Origin: Alphaproteobacteria bacterium
GTDB lineage: Bacteria > Pseudomonadota > Alphaproteobacteria > Reyranellales > Reyranellaceae
NCBI GenBank assembly: GCA_019635875.1
Contig: JAHBYP010000001.1
Location: 496,001 to 560,000, forward strand
Length of the DNA: 64,000 bases
Direction of reading: 5' to 3'
Shown here in pieces: positions 25,980 through 34,649 of this stretch (the stretch's first letter is position 1; the number at the start of each line of letters is the position of its first letter). Below the pieces are notes generated by a model. The model saw only the letters and a program-made list of their open reading frames with translations, was not told the DNA's origin and ran no database searches. A program made the translations under genes and the position numbers.

Positions 25980-26822
25980 TCATCCCACGCGCATCAACCG
26001 CAGTCGCGGATCGAGCAGATCGCGCAGCCCGTCGCCCACCATGTTCAGGCCCAGCACGGTGAGCGCGATGGCGAGGCCCGGGTAGATCGCCAGGCCGGGC
26101 GCATCGTAGAGATAGGTCTGCGCATCATAGAGCATGCGGCCCCAGGACGGCACCGGCGGCTGCGCGCCCAGGCCGAGATAGGAGAGGCCGGCCTCGGCGA
26201 GGATGGCGACGGCGAACTGGATGGTCGCCTGCACGATCAGCACGCTGGCGATGTTTGGGATCACGTGGCGGATGGTGATGCCCAGCGGTCCCAGGCCCAG
26301 CGCCTTGGCCGCGCGCACGAAGTCGCGGCCCCACATGGTGAGCGCCGCGCCGCGGGTGACGCGGGCGAAGACCGGGATGTTGAAGATGCCGATGGCGAGG
26401 ATGGCATTGGTGGCGCTGGCGCCGAACACCGAGGTGATCAGGATCGCCAGAAGCACGGCGGGAAAGGCGAAGACCAGGTCGCTGAAGCGCGACAGGATCT
26501 CGTCGACCCAGCCGCGCCGCGCCGCGGCCCAGGCGCCCAGCATCACGCCCAACGACATGCCGATGGAGACGGCGATCAGGCCGACGGTGATCGAGGTCTG
26601 GGCGCCCACCATGATGCGCGAAAGCACGTCGCGGCCACGATGGTCGGTGCCCAGCGGCCACACGTCCGACGGCGGGCGCAGCTTCAGCGCCATCTTCAGA
26701 TCGTCGTAGGGATGCGGCGTCCAGAACAGCGAAACCAGCGCCATGGCGATCGTGATCGACACCAGCGTGGCGCCGATCAGGAAGCCTGGGTGGCGGCGGG
26801 CGCGTCGCCAGAAGCCGCTCAT
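25980..26822 (-). CDS. Peptide/nickel-type ABC transporter permease, DppC-like
   Basis: A 280-residue inner-membrane permease with an N-terminal OppC-like domain (HPGFLIGATLVSITIAMALVSLFW) and six predicted helices. The EAA loop reads VRAAKALGLGPLGITIRHVIPN. LGTDHRGRDVLSRIMVGAQTS is the family signature. It overlaps the DppB-like gene by four bases (ATGA) and lies last of the transport genes. It forms the channel with that protein; the ATP-binding subunits are not in the window. Confidence 0.93.
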   Translation of the reverse strand: MSGFWRRARRHPGFLIGATLVSITIAMALVSLFWTPHPYDDLKMALKLRPPSDVWPLGTDHRGRDVLSRIMVGAQTSITVGLIAVSIGMSLGVMLGAWAAARRGWVDEILSRFSDLVFAFPAVLLAILITSVFGASATNAILAIGIFNIPVFARVTRGAALTMWGRDFVRAAKALGLGPLGITIRHVIPNIASVLIVQATIQFAVAILAEAGLSYLGLGAQPPVPSWGRMLYDAQTYLYDAPGLAIYPGLAIALTVLGLNMVGDGLRDLLDPRLRLMRVG

Positions 26823-27766
26823 GCGTTGACCTTGGGACGCGGGTCGAGCACGGCGTAGAGCGCGTCGACGGCGAGGTTGACCAGCAGCACGCAGCCGGTG
26901 AGCAGGATGACGATGTTCTTGATCACGATCAGGTCGCGGTTGTCGATCGAGTCGAGCACCAGCTTGCCGATGCCCGGCAGGTAGAAGACCGACTCGACGA
27001 TGATCGCGCCGGCGATCAGGAAGCCGGCAAGCAGGCCGCCGACGGTGACGATCGGAATCAGTGCGTTGCGCAGCGCATGGCGCAGCAGCACGAGCCGCTC
27101 CGGCACGCCCTTGGCGCGCGCGGTGCGCACGTAGTCCTCGCGCAGCGTGTCGAGCATCGAGGAGCGCGTGATGCGCGAGAGGATGGCGATCTCGCCGAGG
27201 CTCAGCGCCAGGGCCGGCAGCACCAGCGCGTGCAGCGAGCCCAGCGGATCGGCGCGCCAGCCGGGGAAGCCGCCGGCCGGGAACCAGCGCAGCGTGACGG
27301 CGAAGAGCAGCGCCAGCAGGATGCCGAACCAGAAATTGGGGATCGAGATGCCGAGCTGGCCGAAGCCCATCACCATCCAGTCGGCCGGTCGTCCGCGGCG
27401 CGACGCGGCGAAGACGCCCAGCGGTATCGCGACCAGGCTCGCCCAGGTCAGCGCCATCAGGCCGAGCGGCAGGGTCACGACGAGGCGGTCGGTGATCAGC
27501 TTGGCCACCGGCGTGCCGTAGGCGTGGCTGTTGCCCAGCTCGAACACCGCGAGGCCGGCGATCCAGGTCAGGTAGCGCTCCAGTGGCGGACGGTCGAAGC
27601 CGAACTTCGCGCGCAGCGCCGCCAGGGTGTCCGGCCGCACCTCGGTGCCCAGCATCACCTCGGCCGGATCGCCCGGCAGGATCTCGAGCACGACGAAGAT
27701 GACAATGCTGGCCAGCGCCAGCGTGATCGCCGCCGCCGCCGCGCGCCGCGCGAGGAAGTCGAACAT
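26819..27766 (-). CDS. Peptide/nickel-type ABC transporter permease, DppB-like
   Basis: A 315-residue inner-membrane permease, first channel subunit: FLARRAAAAAITLALASIVIFVVLEILPGDPAEVMLG at the N-terminus, six helices, and the EAA loop VRTARAKGVPERLVLLRHALRNALIPI. It is downstream of the binding-protein gene (51 bases, with a small hairpin between) and overlaps the DppC-like gene. Confidence 0.94.
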   Translation of the reverse strand: MFDFLARRAAAAAITLALASIVIFVVLEILPGDPAEVMLGTEVRPDTLAALRAKFGFDRPPLERYLTWIAGLAVFELGNSHAYGTPVAKLITDRLVVTLPLGLMALTWASLVAIPLGVFAASRRGRPADWMVMGFGQLGISIPNFWFGILLALLFAVTLRWFPAGGFPGWRADPLGSLHALVLPALALSLGEIAILSRITRSSMLDTLREDYVRTARAKGVPERLVLLRHALRNALIPIVTVGGLLAGFLIAGAIIVESVFYLPGIGKLVLDSIDNRDLIVIKNIVILLTGCVLLVNLAVDALYAVLDPRPKVNA

Positions 27767-27779
27767 CGGGCTATGTCCG

Positions 27780-27799
27780 CTCCCCGACTGCGCGGGGAG
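27780..27799 (-). other. Intercistronic hairpin between binding protein and permease
   Basis: CTCCCCG (27780-27786) and CGGGGAG (27793-27799) pair across a six-base loop, in the 51-base gap. Such hairpins commonly protect the 3' end of the highly expressed binding-protein message and lower expression of the permeases. Confidence 0.5.
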
Positions 27800-27817
27800 A
27801 GGGAAGAAGACCTGGCT

Positions 27818-29329
27818 TCACTTCCAGTAGACCACCGACAGGTCGGTCGCGGGCGTGGGCGCGTTCTCCCACAGGCCTACGAGATTCTTGTGCCACACGC
27901 CGATCTTGCCGAGCTGGTATAGGAAGCCGTTGACCGCGTCGTCGGCGAGAATCTTCTGCGCCTTCTGCAGCAGTGGCACGCGCTTGGCCGGATCGGCCTC
28001 GCGCACCACGGCCTTCCAGTTGTCGCGGAACGGCTGCGAGTTGTACCCCCAGTAGTAGCCTTCGCGCGCGTAGCGATCGAGGTCGTTGGCCTCGGTATGG
28101 GCGACGATGGTGAAGTCGTAGTTCTTCTCGCGGAACACCTCGGCCAGCCACTGCGGCCATTGCAGCTGGGTGATCGACAGCTTGATGCCGATCTTGGCCA
28201 GCTGCGCCACGATGATCTCGCCCGAGCGCTGGGCATAGCCGACCGGCGGCAGCTTGAGGCTGGCGCTGAAGCCGCCGGCATGGCCGGCCTCGGCCAGCAG
28301 CTTCTTGGCCTTGTCAAGGTCGAGCGGGTAGGTCTTCGTCAGGTCGACATAGGCCGGGTTGTACGGCGGGAAGTGCGAGCCGATCGGCGTGGCAAAGCCG
28401 TTCTCGCCGGCCACCAGCTCGGCGCGGTCGATGGCGTGCGCGATGGCCTGGCGGACCTTGAGATCGCTCATCGGCTTGCGCGCATTGTTGGTGGCGAGGA
28501 TGGTCTCGCCCTCGGTCGAGCCGATGACGACGGCGAAACGGCCGTCGGCGCGCACGCGGTTGACCAGCTCGGGCGCCTGGAAGCCCGGGAAGGTGTCGAC
28601 ATCGCCGGCGAGCAGCGCGTTGACCTGCGCCGCCGGGTCCTTGATCGTCTTGAACACCACGGTGTTGAGCCTGATCGAGGCGGCGTCGCGATAGCCCGGC
28701 CACTTCGCCAGCGTGATCGAGTCGCCCTCCTTGCGCTCCTTGAACATGAACGGACCGGTGCCCACCGGCTTGGTGCCGTTGGTCGCGGCGCTCTTGCGGC
28801 CCATGATGCCGGCGTCGCCCAGCGCCACGCTGTAGAGGAAGAAGGCGTCGGGATTCTTGAGCTTCACCCTCACCGTGGTGGCGTCGGGTGCCTCGACCGC
28901 GGCGATGACCTGGTACAGCGACTTGGCGGGCGCCGTGGCGTCCTTGGCGGAGAGCCGCTCGAGGGTGAACTTCACGTCGGCCGAGTCGCAGGGCTCGCCG
29001 TCGTGGTACTTGAGCCCCGGCCTCAGCTTGAAGACGTACTCGGTGCCGTCGGACGACACGGTGTGGGAACTGGCCAGCCCCGGTCCGACGCCGCCCTTGT
29101 CGTCGATGCGCATCAGGCTTTCGTAGATGTTGAGATAGGTGACCGAACGGATCGCGGCGGCGGCGTTGAGGTTGGGATCGAGCACCGGCGGCTCGAGCGA
29201 CATGCCGATGACGACGGCACCTTCCTTCGCACGCGCCGACGCCTGCGCACCGGCTTTGCCGGCGAGCATCGCCGCGGCACTGGCACCGCCCATGAGGCCG
29301 GCGAAGCGGCGGCGCGTCACGATTGTCAT
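27818..29329 (-). CDS. Peptide-type ABC transporter substrate-binding protein (Tat-exported)
   Basis: A 503-residue SBP family 5 protein. The start at 29329 follows GGAGGGAAAC. The N-terminal TRRRFAGLMGGASAAAMLAGKAGAQ is a twin-arginine signal. The mature protein shows SLEPPVLDPNLNAAAAIRSV, VFKLRPGLKYHDGEPCDSADVKFTLERL, and DLKVRQAIAHAIDRAEL, as in Opp/Dpp/Gsi-type binding proteins. It captures peptides or glutathione-like compounds in the periplasm and delivers them to the DppB/C-like permeases. Co-transcribed with the P1 peptidase upstream (50-base gap). Confidence 0.93.
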   Translation of the reverse strand: MTIVTRRRFAGLMGGASAAAMLAGKAGAQASARAKEGAVVIGMSLEPPVLDPNLNAAAAIRSVTYLNIYESLMRIDDKGGVGPGLASSHTVSSDGTEYVFKLRPGLKYHDGEPCDSADVKFTLERLSAKDATAPAKSLYQVIAAVEAPDATTVRVKLKNPDAFFLYSVALGDAGIMGRKSAATNGTKPVGTGPFMFKERKEGDSITLAKWPGYRDAASIRLNTVVFKTIKDPAAQVNALLAGDVDTFPGFQAPELVNRVRADGRFAVVIGSTEGETILATNNARKPMSDLKVRQAIAHAIDRAELVAGENGFATPIGSHFPPYNPAYVDLTKTYPLDLDKAKKLLAEAGHAGGFSASLKLPPVGYAQRSGEIIVAQLAKIGIKLSITQLQWPQWLAEVFREKNYDFTIVAHTEANDLDRYAREGYYWGYNSQPFRDNWKAVVREADPAKRVPLLQKAQKILADDAVNGFLYQLGKIGVWHKNLVGLWENAPTPATDLSVVYWK

Positions 29330-29378
29330 GTTTCCCTCCATCGATGCGCCGCGACCATAGCAATCCGGCGCGCGGCCG

Positions 29379-30401
29379 TCAGCGGCCGTAGGTGTCTTTC
29401 CATCCCGGCATTCCGCCCAGTGTTCCGGCGCTGTAGACGCCGCGCGCCACGGCCCGGGCCAGGCAATCGGCCGCCAGGGTGCCGATCTCGGCCCGCGCGA
29501 TCGGATCATCGGCGACGGTCACGCGGCCCGTGGCCATGGCGAACACGGCGTCGCCGTCGGCCGGCGTATGCACCGGGCGCAGCGCGCGCGCCAGGCCGTC
29601 CTGGGCCATGATCGCCAGGCGCTGGCACCACGCCTTGTCGAGGCGCGCGTTGGTCGCGACCACGGCGATGGTGGTGTTGGCCAGCGGCTGCGCAGCCAGC
29701 GCCGCGTCGTGGTCGAGCAGCTGGCGGGTATGCGAGACGGCGAGGTTCAGCCCCCGGGGCGGCGGCGGCAGGCCGCCGAACTCGCCGTCCTGCTCCAGCG
29801 CCCAGGCCCAGAAATGCGGCAGCTCGCCCATGGTGGCGAAGCCGACGGCATTGACGGCTACGATGGCACCGACCTGCAGCCCGCTCGCCGGATCGACCGC
29901 CGAGGCGCTGCCCAGTCCGCCCTTGAGGTGGCCGCAGCGTGCGCCCAGCCCGGCCCCGGCATTGCCCAGGACGAAGGTCTTGGCGGCGCCGTCGGCGGCG
30001 CGATAGCCCAGCTCGCGATAGGGCGGCCAGTCCCAGTCCTTACTGCCGCCATTGAGCAGGTCGAACAGGATCGCACCCGGCGTGATCGGCACGGAAGTGC
30101 CGCCGACTGGCGTGCCGCGGCCGCGCTCGCGCAGCCATTTCATCACGCCGTCGCCCGCGGACAGCCCGAAGGCCGAGCCACCGGAGAGGAACACCGCGTC
30201 GATCGCCTGCACCCGGCAGGTCGGATCGAGCAGGTCGGTGTCGCGTGTGCCCGGCGCCCCGCCGCGCACATCGACCGAGGCGGCGCAGGCCTGCTCGGCC
30301 AGCACCACCGTCGTGCCGCTGCGCACAGCGGCATCCTCAGCGTTGCCGACGAGTATGCCGTCGACGTCGGTGATCAGGTTGCTCGGGCCGGGGCGGATCA
30401 T
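29379..30401 (-). CDS. P1 family (DmpA/NylC-like) N-terminal nucleophile peptidase
   Basis: A 340-residue Ntn-hydrolase fold peptidase. It opens LITDVDGILVGNA, as P1-family enzymes do, with SGGSAFGLSAGDGVMKWL and GLGSASAVDPASGLQVGAIVAVNAVG typical. In NylC-like members the precursor cuts itself before a Thr; here LANTTIAVVATNA suggests cleavage between N242 and T243, giving subunits of about 242 and 98 residues. Members act as D-aminopeptidases or on amide oligomers. No signal peptide is visible. It heads the peptide-transport operon, and its start lies only 34 bases from the divergent gamma-glutamyltransferase start. Confidence 0.9.
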   Translation of the reverse strand: MIRPGPSNLITDVDGILVGNAEDAAVRSGTTVVLAEQACAASVDVRGGAPGTRDTDLLDPTCRVQAIDAVFLSGGSAFGLSAGDGVMKWLRERGRGTPVGGTSVPITPGAILFDLLNGGSKDWDWPPYRELGYRAADGAAKTFVLGNAGAGLGARCGHLKGGLGSASAVDPASGLQVGAIVAVNAVGFATMGELPHFWAWALEQDGEFGGLPPPPRGLNLAVSHTRQLLDHDAALAAQPLANTTIAVVATNARLDKAWCQRLAIMAQDGLARALRPVHTPADGDAVFAMATGRVTVADDPIARAEIGTLAADCLARAVARGVYSAGTLGGMPGWKDTYGR

Positions 30402-30435
30402 CGCCGGACGCTAGCCGCTGGCGCCGTGAGCGTCC
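30402..30435. promoter_or_regulatory. 34-base divergent gap between P1 peptidase and gamma-glutamyltransferase
   Basis: Both genes start within 34 bases of each other on opposite strands. There is not room for two separate promoters, so promoters must reach into the coding regions or overlap, which would couple their expression. No clear -10 or -35 could be named. Confidence 0.4.
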
Positions 30436-32175
30436 ATGGCGCAGGCTGCGGCGATGATCGACAAGACCGTTACCCGCGCCATCCTCGCTCTCGCGCTGCT
30501 GACCACCTGGCCCGTCGCTGCGCGCGAGCCCGGCACCACGGCCAAGACGCATATGATCGCGGCGGCCAATCCGATGGCCGTCGAAGCCGGGCTGGAGACG
30601 CTGCGCAGAGGCGGCTCGGCGGTCGACGCGGCGATTGCCGTGCAGATGGTGCTGGGCGTGGTCGAGCCGCAGGCCTCGGGCATTGGCGGCGGCGGCTTTC
30701 TGCTGCACTACGATGCGCGCTCGCGGCGCGTCACCGCGTGGGACGGCCGCGAAACGGCGCCGTCGGCCGCGACCGAGACACTGTTCCTCGACATCTACGA
30801 CAAGCCGCTGCCCTTCCCGCTGGCGGTGGCGTCAGGCCTGTCGATCGGTGTTCCGGGCACGGTTCGCATGCTGGAAGAGGTCCATCGCCGGCACGGCAAG
30901 CTGCCCTGGCGCGACCTGTTCGCGCCGGCGATTAAGCTGGCCGCCGACGGCTTCCCGGCGCCGCCGCGCCTGGGACGGGCGTTGGCGGGCGAGCGTGTGT
31001 TGCAGAACGACGCGCAAGCGCGTGCCGTTTATTTCAACGACGATGGCTCGCCGAAGAAGATCGGCGACACGATCCGCAATCCCGCGCTGGCCGAGACCAT
31101 GCGGCTGATCGCCGAGGGCGGCGCCGAGGTGTTGCACAGCGGCCCGCTGGCCGACGCGATCGTCGCGGCGGTGGCGCGCGAGCCGCGGCCCGGCCGCATG
31201 AGCGCGGCGGACCTCGCCGGCTACCGTGCCCTGCAGCGCGCGCCGCTGTGCCGGGCGCTCAGGGACTGGATCATCTGCGGCATGGGCCCGCCATCGTCGG
31301 GTCCGCTCGCCATCCTGCAGACGCTGCCGCTGCTCGACCGCGCGCCGGTTCCGGGCAGTGCGGCCGGCGATGCGCATCGCATCGCCGAAGCGAGCCGCCT
31401 GGCCTTCGCCGATCGCGAGCGTTATGTCGGCGATCCGGGCTTCGTGCCGGTGCCGGTCGATGGCCTGCTCGACGGCGCCTATCTCGCGCGGCGCGGCGGC
31501 GCGCTGAGCGACGAGCGCATCATGCCGCGCGTGTCGCCCGGCCAGCCGCCTGGCGCGCCGCTGCCGGGGCCGGCGGCCGCGCCGGCCAAGCCCGAGGGCG
31601 GCACCAGCCACATGTCGATCGTCGATCGCGAGGGCAACGCGGTGTCGTTCACCACGACGATCGAGACCGCGTTCGGCGCGCGGCGCATGGTCGGCGGCTT
31701 CCTGCTCAACAACGAGCTGACCGATTTCGCCTCGGTACCCAAGGTCAACGACCGGCCGGTGGCCAACCGTGTGCAGCCCGGCAAGCGGCCGCGCTCCTCG
31801 ATGTCGCCGCTGATCGTCACCGACCGCGACGGCCGCTTCGTGCTGGCGATCGGCTCGGCCGGCGGCTCGCGCATCATCGGCGACGTGCTGCAGGCGACCT
31901 GGGGCGCCCTGCTGCGCGACCTGCCCCTGCAGGAGGCGATCGCCGCACGGCGCGTGCTCAATCGCGGCGGCGCCACCGAGATCGAGGGCCGCGCGAACGA
32001 TGCGCAAGCGCGGCAGCTGGGCGAGGCGTTGAAGGCGCTGGGCCACACCGTCGATGTGGCGCCGCATCAGGGTGGCCTGCACGGCGTGCGCGCCCGCCGT
32101 GCCGCCGACGGCAGCCTGCTGGGCTACGAGGGTGGCGCCGACCCCAGGCGCGACGGTGTGGCGCGGGGCGATTGA
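30436..32175 (+). CDS. ggt: Gamma-glutamyltransferase
   Basis: A 579-residue periplasmic enzyme that hydrolyses or transfers the gamma-glutamyl group of glutathione and related peptides. After a signal peptide (LALALLTTWPVAAR) come AAANPMAVEAGLETLRRGGSAVDAAIAVQ, ASGIGGGGFLLHY and GRETAPSAA. Autoprocessing should expose T390 in GGTSHMSIVD as nucleophile, giving a small subunit of 190 residues, the usual size. SSMSPLIV and GSAGGSRIIGDV are conserved substrate loops. ATG 30454 is an alternative start. It is divergent from the peptide uptake operon. Confidence 0.93.
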   Translation: MAQAAAMIDKTVTRAILALALLTTWPVAAREPGTTAKTHMIAAANPMAVEAGLETLRRGGSAVDAAIAVQMVLGVVEPQASGIGGGGFLLHYDARSRRVTAWDGRETAPSAATETLFLDIYDKPLPFPLAVASGLSIGVPGTVRMLEEVHRRHGKLPWRDLFAPAIKLAADGFPAPPRLGRALAGERVLQNDAQARAVYFNDDGSPKKIGDTIRNPALAETMRLIAEGGAEVLHSGPLADAIVAAVAREPRPGRMSAADLAGYRALQRAPLCRALRDWIICGMGPPSSGPLAILQTLPLLDRAPVPGSAAGDAHRIAEASRLAFADRERYVGDPGFVPVPVDGLLDGAYLARRGGALSDERIMPRVSPGQPPGAPLPGPAAAPAKPEGGTSHMSIVDREGNAVSFTTTIETAFGARRMVGGFLLNNELTDFASVPKVNDRPVANRVQPGKRPRSSMSPLIVTDRDGRFVLAIGSAGGSRIIGDVLQATWGALLRDLPLQEAIAARRVLNRGGATEIEGRANDAQARQLGEALKALGHTVDVAPHQGGLHGVRARRAADGSLLGYEGGADPRRDGVARGD

Positions 32176-32239
32176 CGTTTCGCCTTTATTGCAGCGTCAG
32201 GCGTGCTAGGGGAGGGCCGCGTTCGCGGAGCTCCGTCCC

Positions 32240-33430
32240 ATGGCCAAGTACCCCAGTGTGATCCTGCGCGCCGGCGAGGACCGGCGGCTGCGGCACGGCC
32301 ATCCCTGGGCGTTCTCCAACGAAGTGCTGATGAACCCCGAGACCAAGGCGATCAAGCCGGGCTCGCCGGTGATCCTGCGTGCCGCCGGCGGCGACGCCCT
32401 GGGTGTCGGCACCTTCAACCCGCACTCGCTGATCGCCGCGCGCCTGTTCAGCCGCGACGCCGAGGCGCAGATCGACCAGGCGCTGATCGAGGCGCGCCTC
32501 GCCGCCGCGCTGGCGTTGCGCACGCGGCTCTACGCCGGCGTGCCGCACTACCGCCTTGTCCATGCCGAGGCCGATGGCCTGCCCGGGCTGATCGTCGACC
32601 GCTACGGCGACGTCGTCGTGGCGCAGCTCAACACCGCGGGCTGGGAGGCGCTGACCGATGCGCTGGTCGCCGCCCTCGATTCCGTGCTGGCGCCCTCGGC
32701 GATCCTGCTGAAGAACGATTCGCCGACGCGGGCCTTCGAGGGCCTGCCGCTGGAGACCAGGCTCGCCAAAGGCGAGATCGCCGGGCCGATCGACGTGATG
32801 GAGAACGGCGCGCGCTTCGCCTGCGACCCGGCCGGCGGTCAGAAAACCGGCTGGTTCTTCGACCAGCGCGACAACCGCGCCATGGTCGCGCGCTTCGCCC
32901 AGGGCGCGCGCGTGCTCGATGCCTATGCCTATGCCGGCGGCTTCGGCGTGCTGGCCGCCGTCGAGGGCGCGGCGCAGGTCATCCTGATCGACAGCTCGGC
33001 GCATGCGCTGGAGCTGGCGCGCCAGGCGGCGGCGGCGAACCAGGTCGATTCACGGGTCGAGGCGCGCAAGGCCGACGTGTTCGACGAGCTCGACCGTCTG
33101 GCCTCGAAGGGCGAGCGTTTCGACATCGTCGTCGCCGATCCGCCGGCCTTCGTGAAGAGCCGCAAGGACATCAAGGCCGGCGCGCAGGGCTATCGCAAGC
33201 TGGCGCGGCAAGCCGCCACCCTCGTGGCACCCCAGGGCCTGCTGTTCATCGCCTCGTGCTCGCACCTGATGGCGCCCACCGACTTCGCCGAGCAGGTCAG
33301 GCGTGGCCTGCACGATGCCAGGCGCGAGGCGCGCATCCTGCGTTCGACGGGCGCCGGCATGGACCACCCCGTGCACCCGGGTCTGCCCGAGACGGCCTAT
33401 CTCAAGGGCCTGCTGCTGCAGGTCGGCTGA
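32240..33430 (+). CDS. rlmI: 23S rRNA m5C methyltransferase, RlmI-like
   Basis: A 396-residue class I methyltransferase. An N-terminal PUA-like domain (LRAGEDRRLRHGHPWAFSNEV, about residues 1-85) is followed by an EEHE-like middle part and a Rossmann fold with GARVLDAYAYAGGFGVLAA (SAM site), motif IV VVADPPAFVKSRKD and the catalytic Cys region IASCSHLM. RlmI methylates C1962 of 23S rRNA in E. coli; the exact site here is inferred. It is followed by an MFS gene 10 bases downstream. Confidence 0.9.
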   Translation: MAKYPSVILRAGEDRRLRHGHPWAFSNEVLMNPETKAIKPGSPVILRAAGGDALGVGTFNPHSLIAARLFSRDAEAQIDQALIEARLAAALALRTRLYAGVPHYRLVHAEADGLPGLIVDRYGDVVVAQLNTAGWEALTDALVAALDSVLAPSAILLKNDSPTRAFEGLPLETRLAKGEIAGPIDVMENGARFACDPAGGQKTGWFFDQRDNRAMVARFAQGARVLDAYAYAGGFGVLAAVEGAAQVILIDSSAHALELARQAAAANQVDSRVEARKADVFDELDRLASKGERFDIVVADPPAFVKSRKDIKAGAQGYRKLARQAATLVAPQGLLFIASCSHLMAPTDFAEQVRRGLHDARREARILRSTGAGMDHPVHPGLPETAYLKGLLLQVG

Positions 33431-33440
33431 TGGCGCTCGC

Positions 33441-34649
33441 ATGCCTTTGACCGGCACGCGCGCCTGGCTGATCGTCTGGGGTGTCGCCGTCGCGCAGCTG
33501 GTGTCCTGGGGCACGCAGTTCTACGCCTTCGCGCTCTACGTCGTGCCGATGGAGCGGGATCTCGGCTGGTCGCGCGCCGAGCTCAACGCGGCGCTGTCGA
33601 TCGGATTGCTGGTCGCCGGCCTCGTCGCGGTGCCCGTCGGCAGCTGGATCGATCGCGTCGGCGGGCGCGCGCTGATGACCGGTGGCTCGCTGCTCGGAGC
33701 GCTGCTGCTGGCGCTGTGGCCGCTCGCCGGTTCGCTGTGGCTGTTCTACGCGCTGTGGGCGGTGCTGGGGCTGGCGATGGCCGCGACGCTCTACGATCCG
33801 GCCTTCGCCGTGATGACCCGCACCTTCCCGCAGGACTATCGCCGCGCCATCACCGCGGTGACGCTGGTCGGCGGTCTCGCCAGCACGGCCTTCATCCCGC
33901 TGACCCAGTTCCTGATCGAACGGCTGGGCTGGCAGCATTCGCTCTACGTGCTGGCGGCGTTCAATGTGCTGTGTGCGGCGATCCATGGCAGCCTGATCCC
34001 GCGCGCCACGCCGCCGGCGCACCGTGCCGACATGGCCGATGACGGCACCGGCCTGCGCGCGGCGCTCGGCCGGCCCTCCTTCTGGGCGCTGACCCTGGCC
34101 TTCACGCTCAACGCGCTCACCTTCACGGCGCTGATCTTCCATCTCGTGCCGCTGCTCAGCGACCGCGGGTTGGGCATGGAGCTGATCGTCGCCGGCTTCA
34201 CCCTGATCGGGCCGATGCAGGTGGCCGGCCGAATCCTGCTGGTGACCTTCGGGCGGCGCCTGTCGATGGGCGGCGTCGGCTCGCTGGTGATCCTCGCCTA
34301 CCCGGTCGCGATCGTGATCCTGATGCTGCCGCCCGGCGCCCTGACGGTGTTCAGCTTCGCGACCATCTACGGCTTGGCCAACGGCACCTTGACCATCATC
34401 CGCGGCGTCATCGTCGCCGACTACTACGGCCAGCGCGCCTATGGCGCGATCAACGGCGCGATCACCATGCCGACCAGCATCGCCCGCGCCGCGGCGCCCT
34501 TCCTGGCGGCGCTGATCTGGCAGGCGGCGGGCGGCTACGCGCCGGTGCTGTGGGCGCTGTTCGTTGTGGCGCTGGTCTCGGCCGTGTGCTTCTGGCTCGC
34601 CGTGACGCTCGAGCGCCGCCGCGTCAGGCCCCCCGGCGCGGGATCGTGA
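33441..34649 (+). CDS. MFS transporter
   Basis: A 402-residue, 12-helix major-facilitator transporter. Near residue 40 LSIGLLVAGLVAVPVGSWIDRVGGRALM is motif A. Opening LIVWGVAVAQLVSWGTQFYAFALYVVPMERDLGW is typical of an alphaproteobacterial subfamily. Probably inner membrane, substrate unknown. The 3' end overlaps the convergent histidine kinase by 26 bases. ATG 33441 lies shortly after the rlmI stop; no strong ribosome-binding site. Confidence 0.9.
   Translation: MPLTGTRAWLIVWGVAVAQLVSWGTQFYAFALYVVPMERDLGWSRAELNAALSIGLLVAGLVAVPVGSWIDRVGGRALMTGGSLLGALLLALWPLAGSLWLFYALWAVLGLAMAATLYDPAFAVMTRTFPQDYRRAITAVTLVGGLASTAFIPLTQFLIERLGWQHSLYVLAAFNVLCAAIHGSLIPRATPPAHRADMADDGTGLRAALGRPSFWALTLAFTLNALTFTALIFHLVPLLSDRGLGMELIVAGFTLIGPMQVAGRILLVTFGRRLSMGGVGSLVILAYPVAIVILMLPPGALTVFSFATIYGLANGTLTIIRGVIVADYYGQRAYGAINGAITMPTSIARAAAPFLAALIWQAAGGYAPVLWALFVVALVSAVCFWLAVTLERRRVRPPGAGS

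Noticed and set aside
28097..29611. 504-codon plus-strand frame opposite the substrate-binding protein
   Set aside because: Antisense shadow; the minus-strand gene has a Tat signal, family motifs and a ribosome-binding site.
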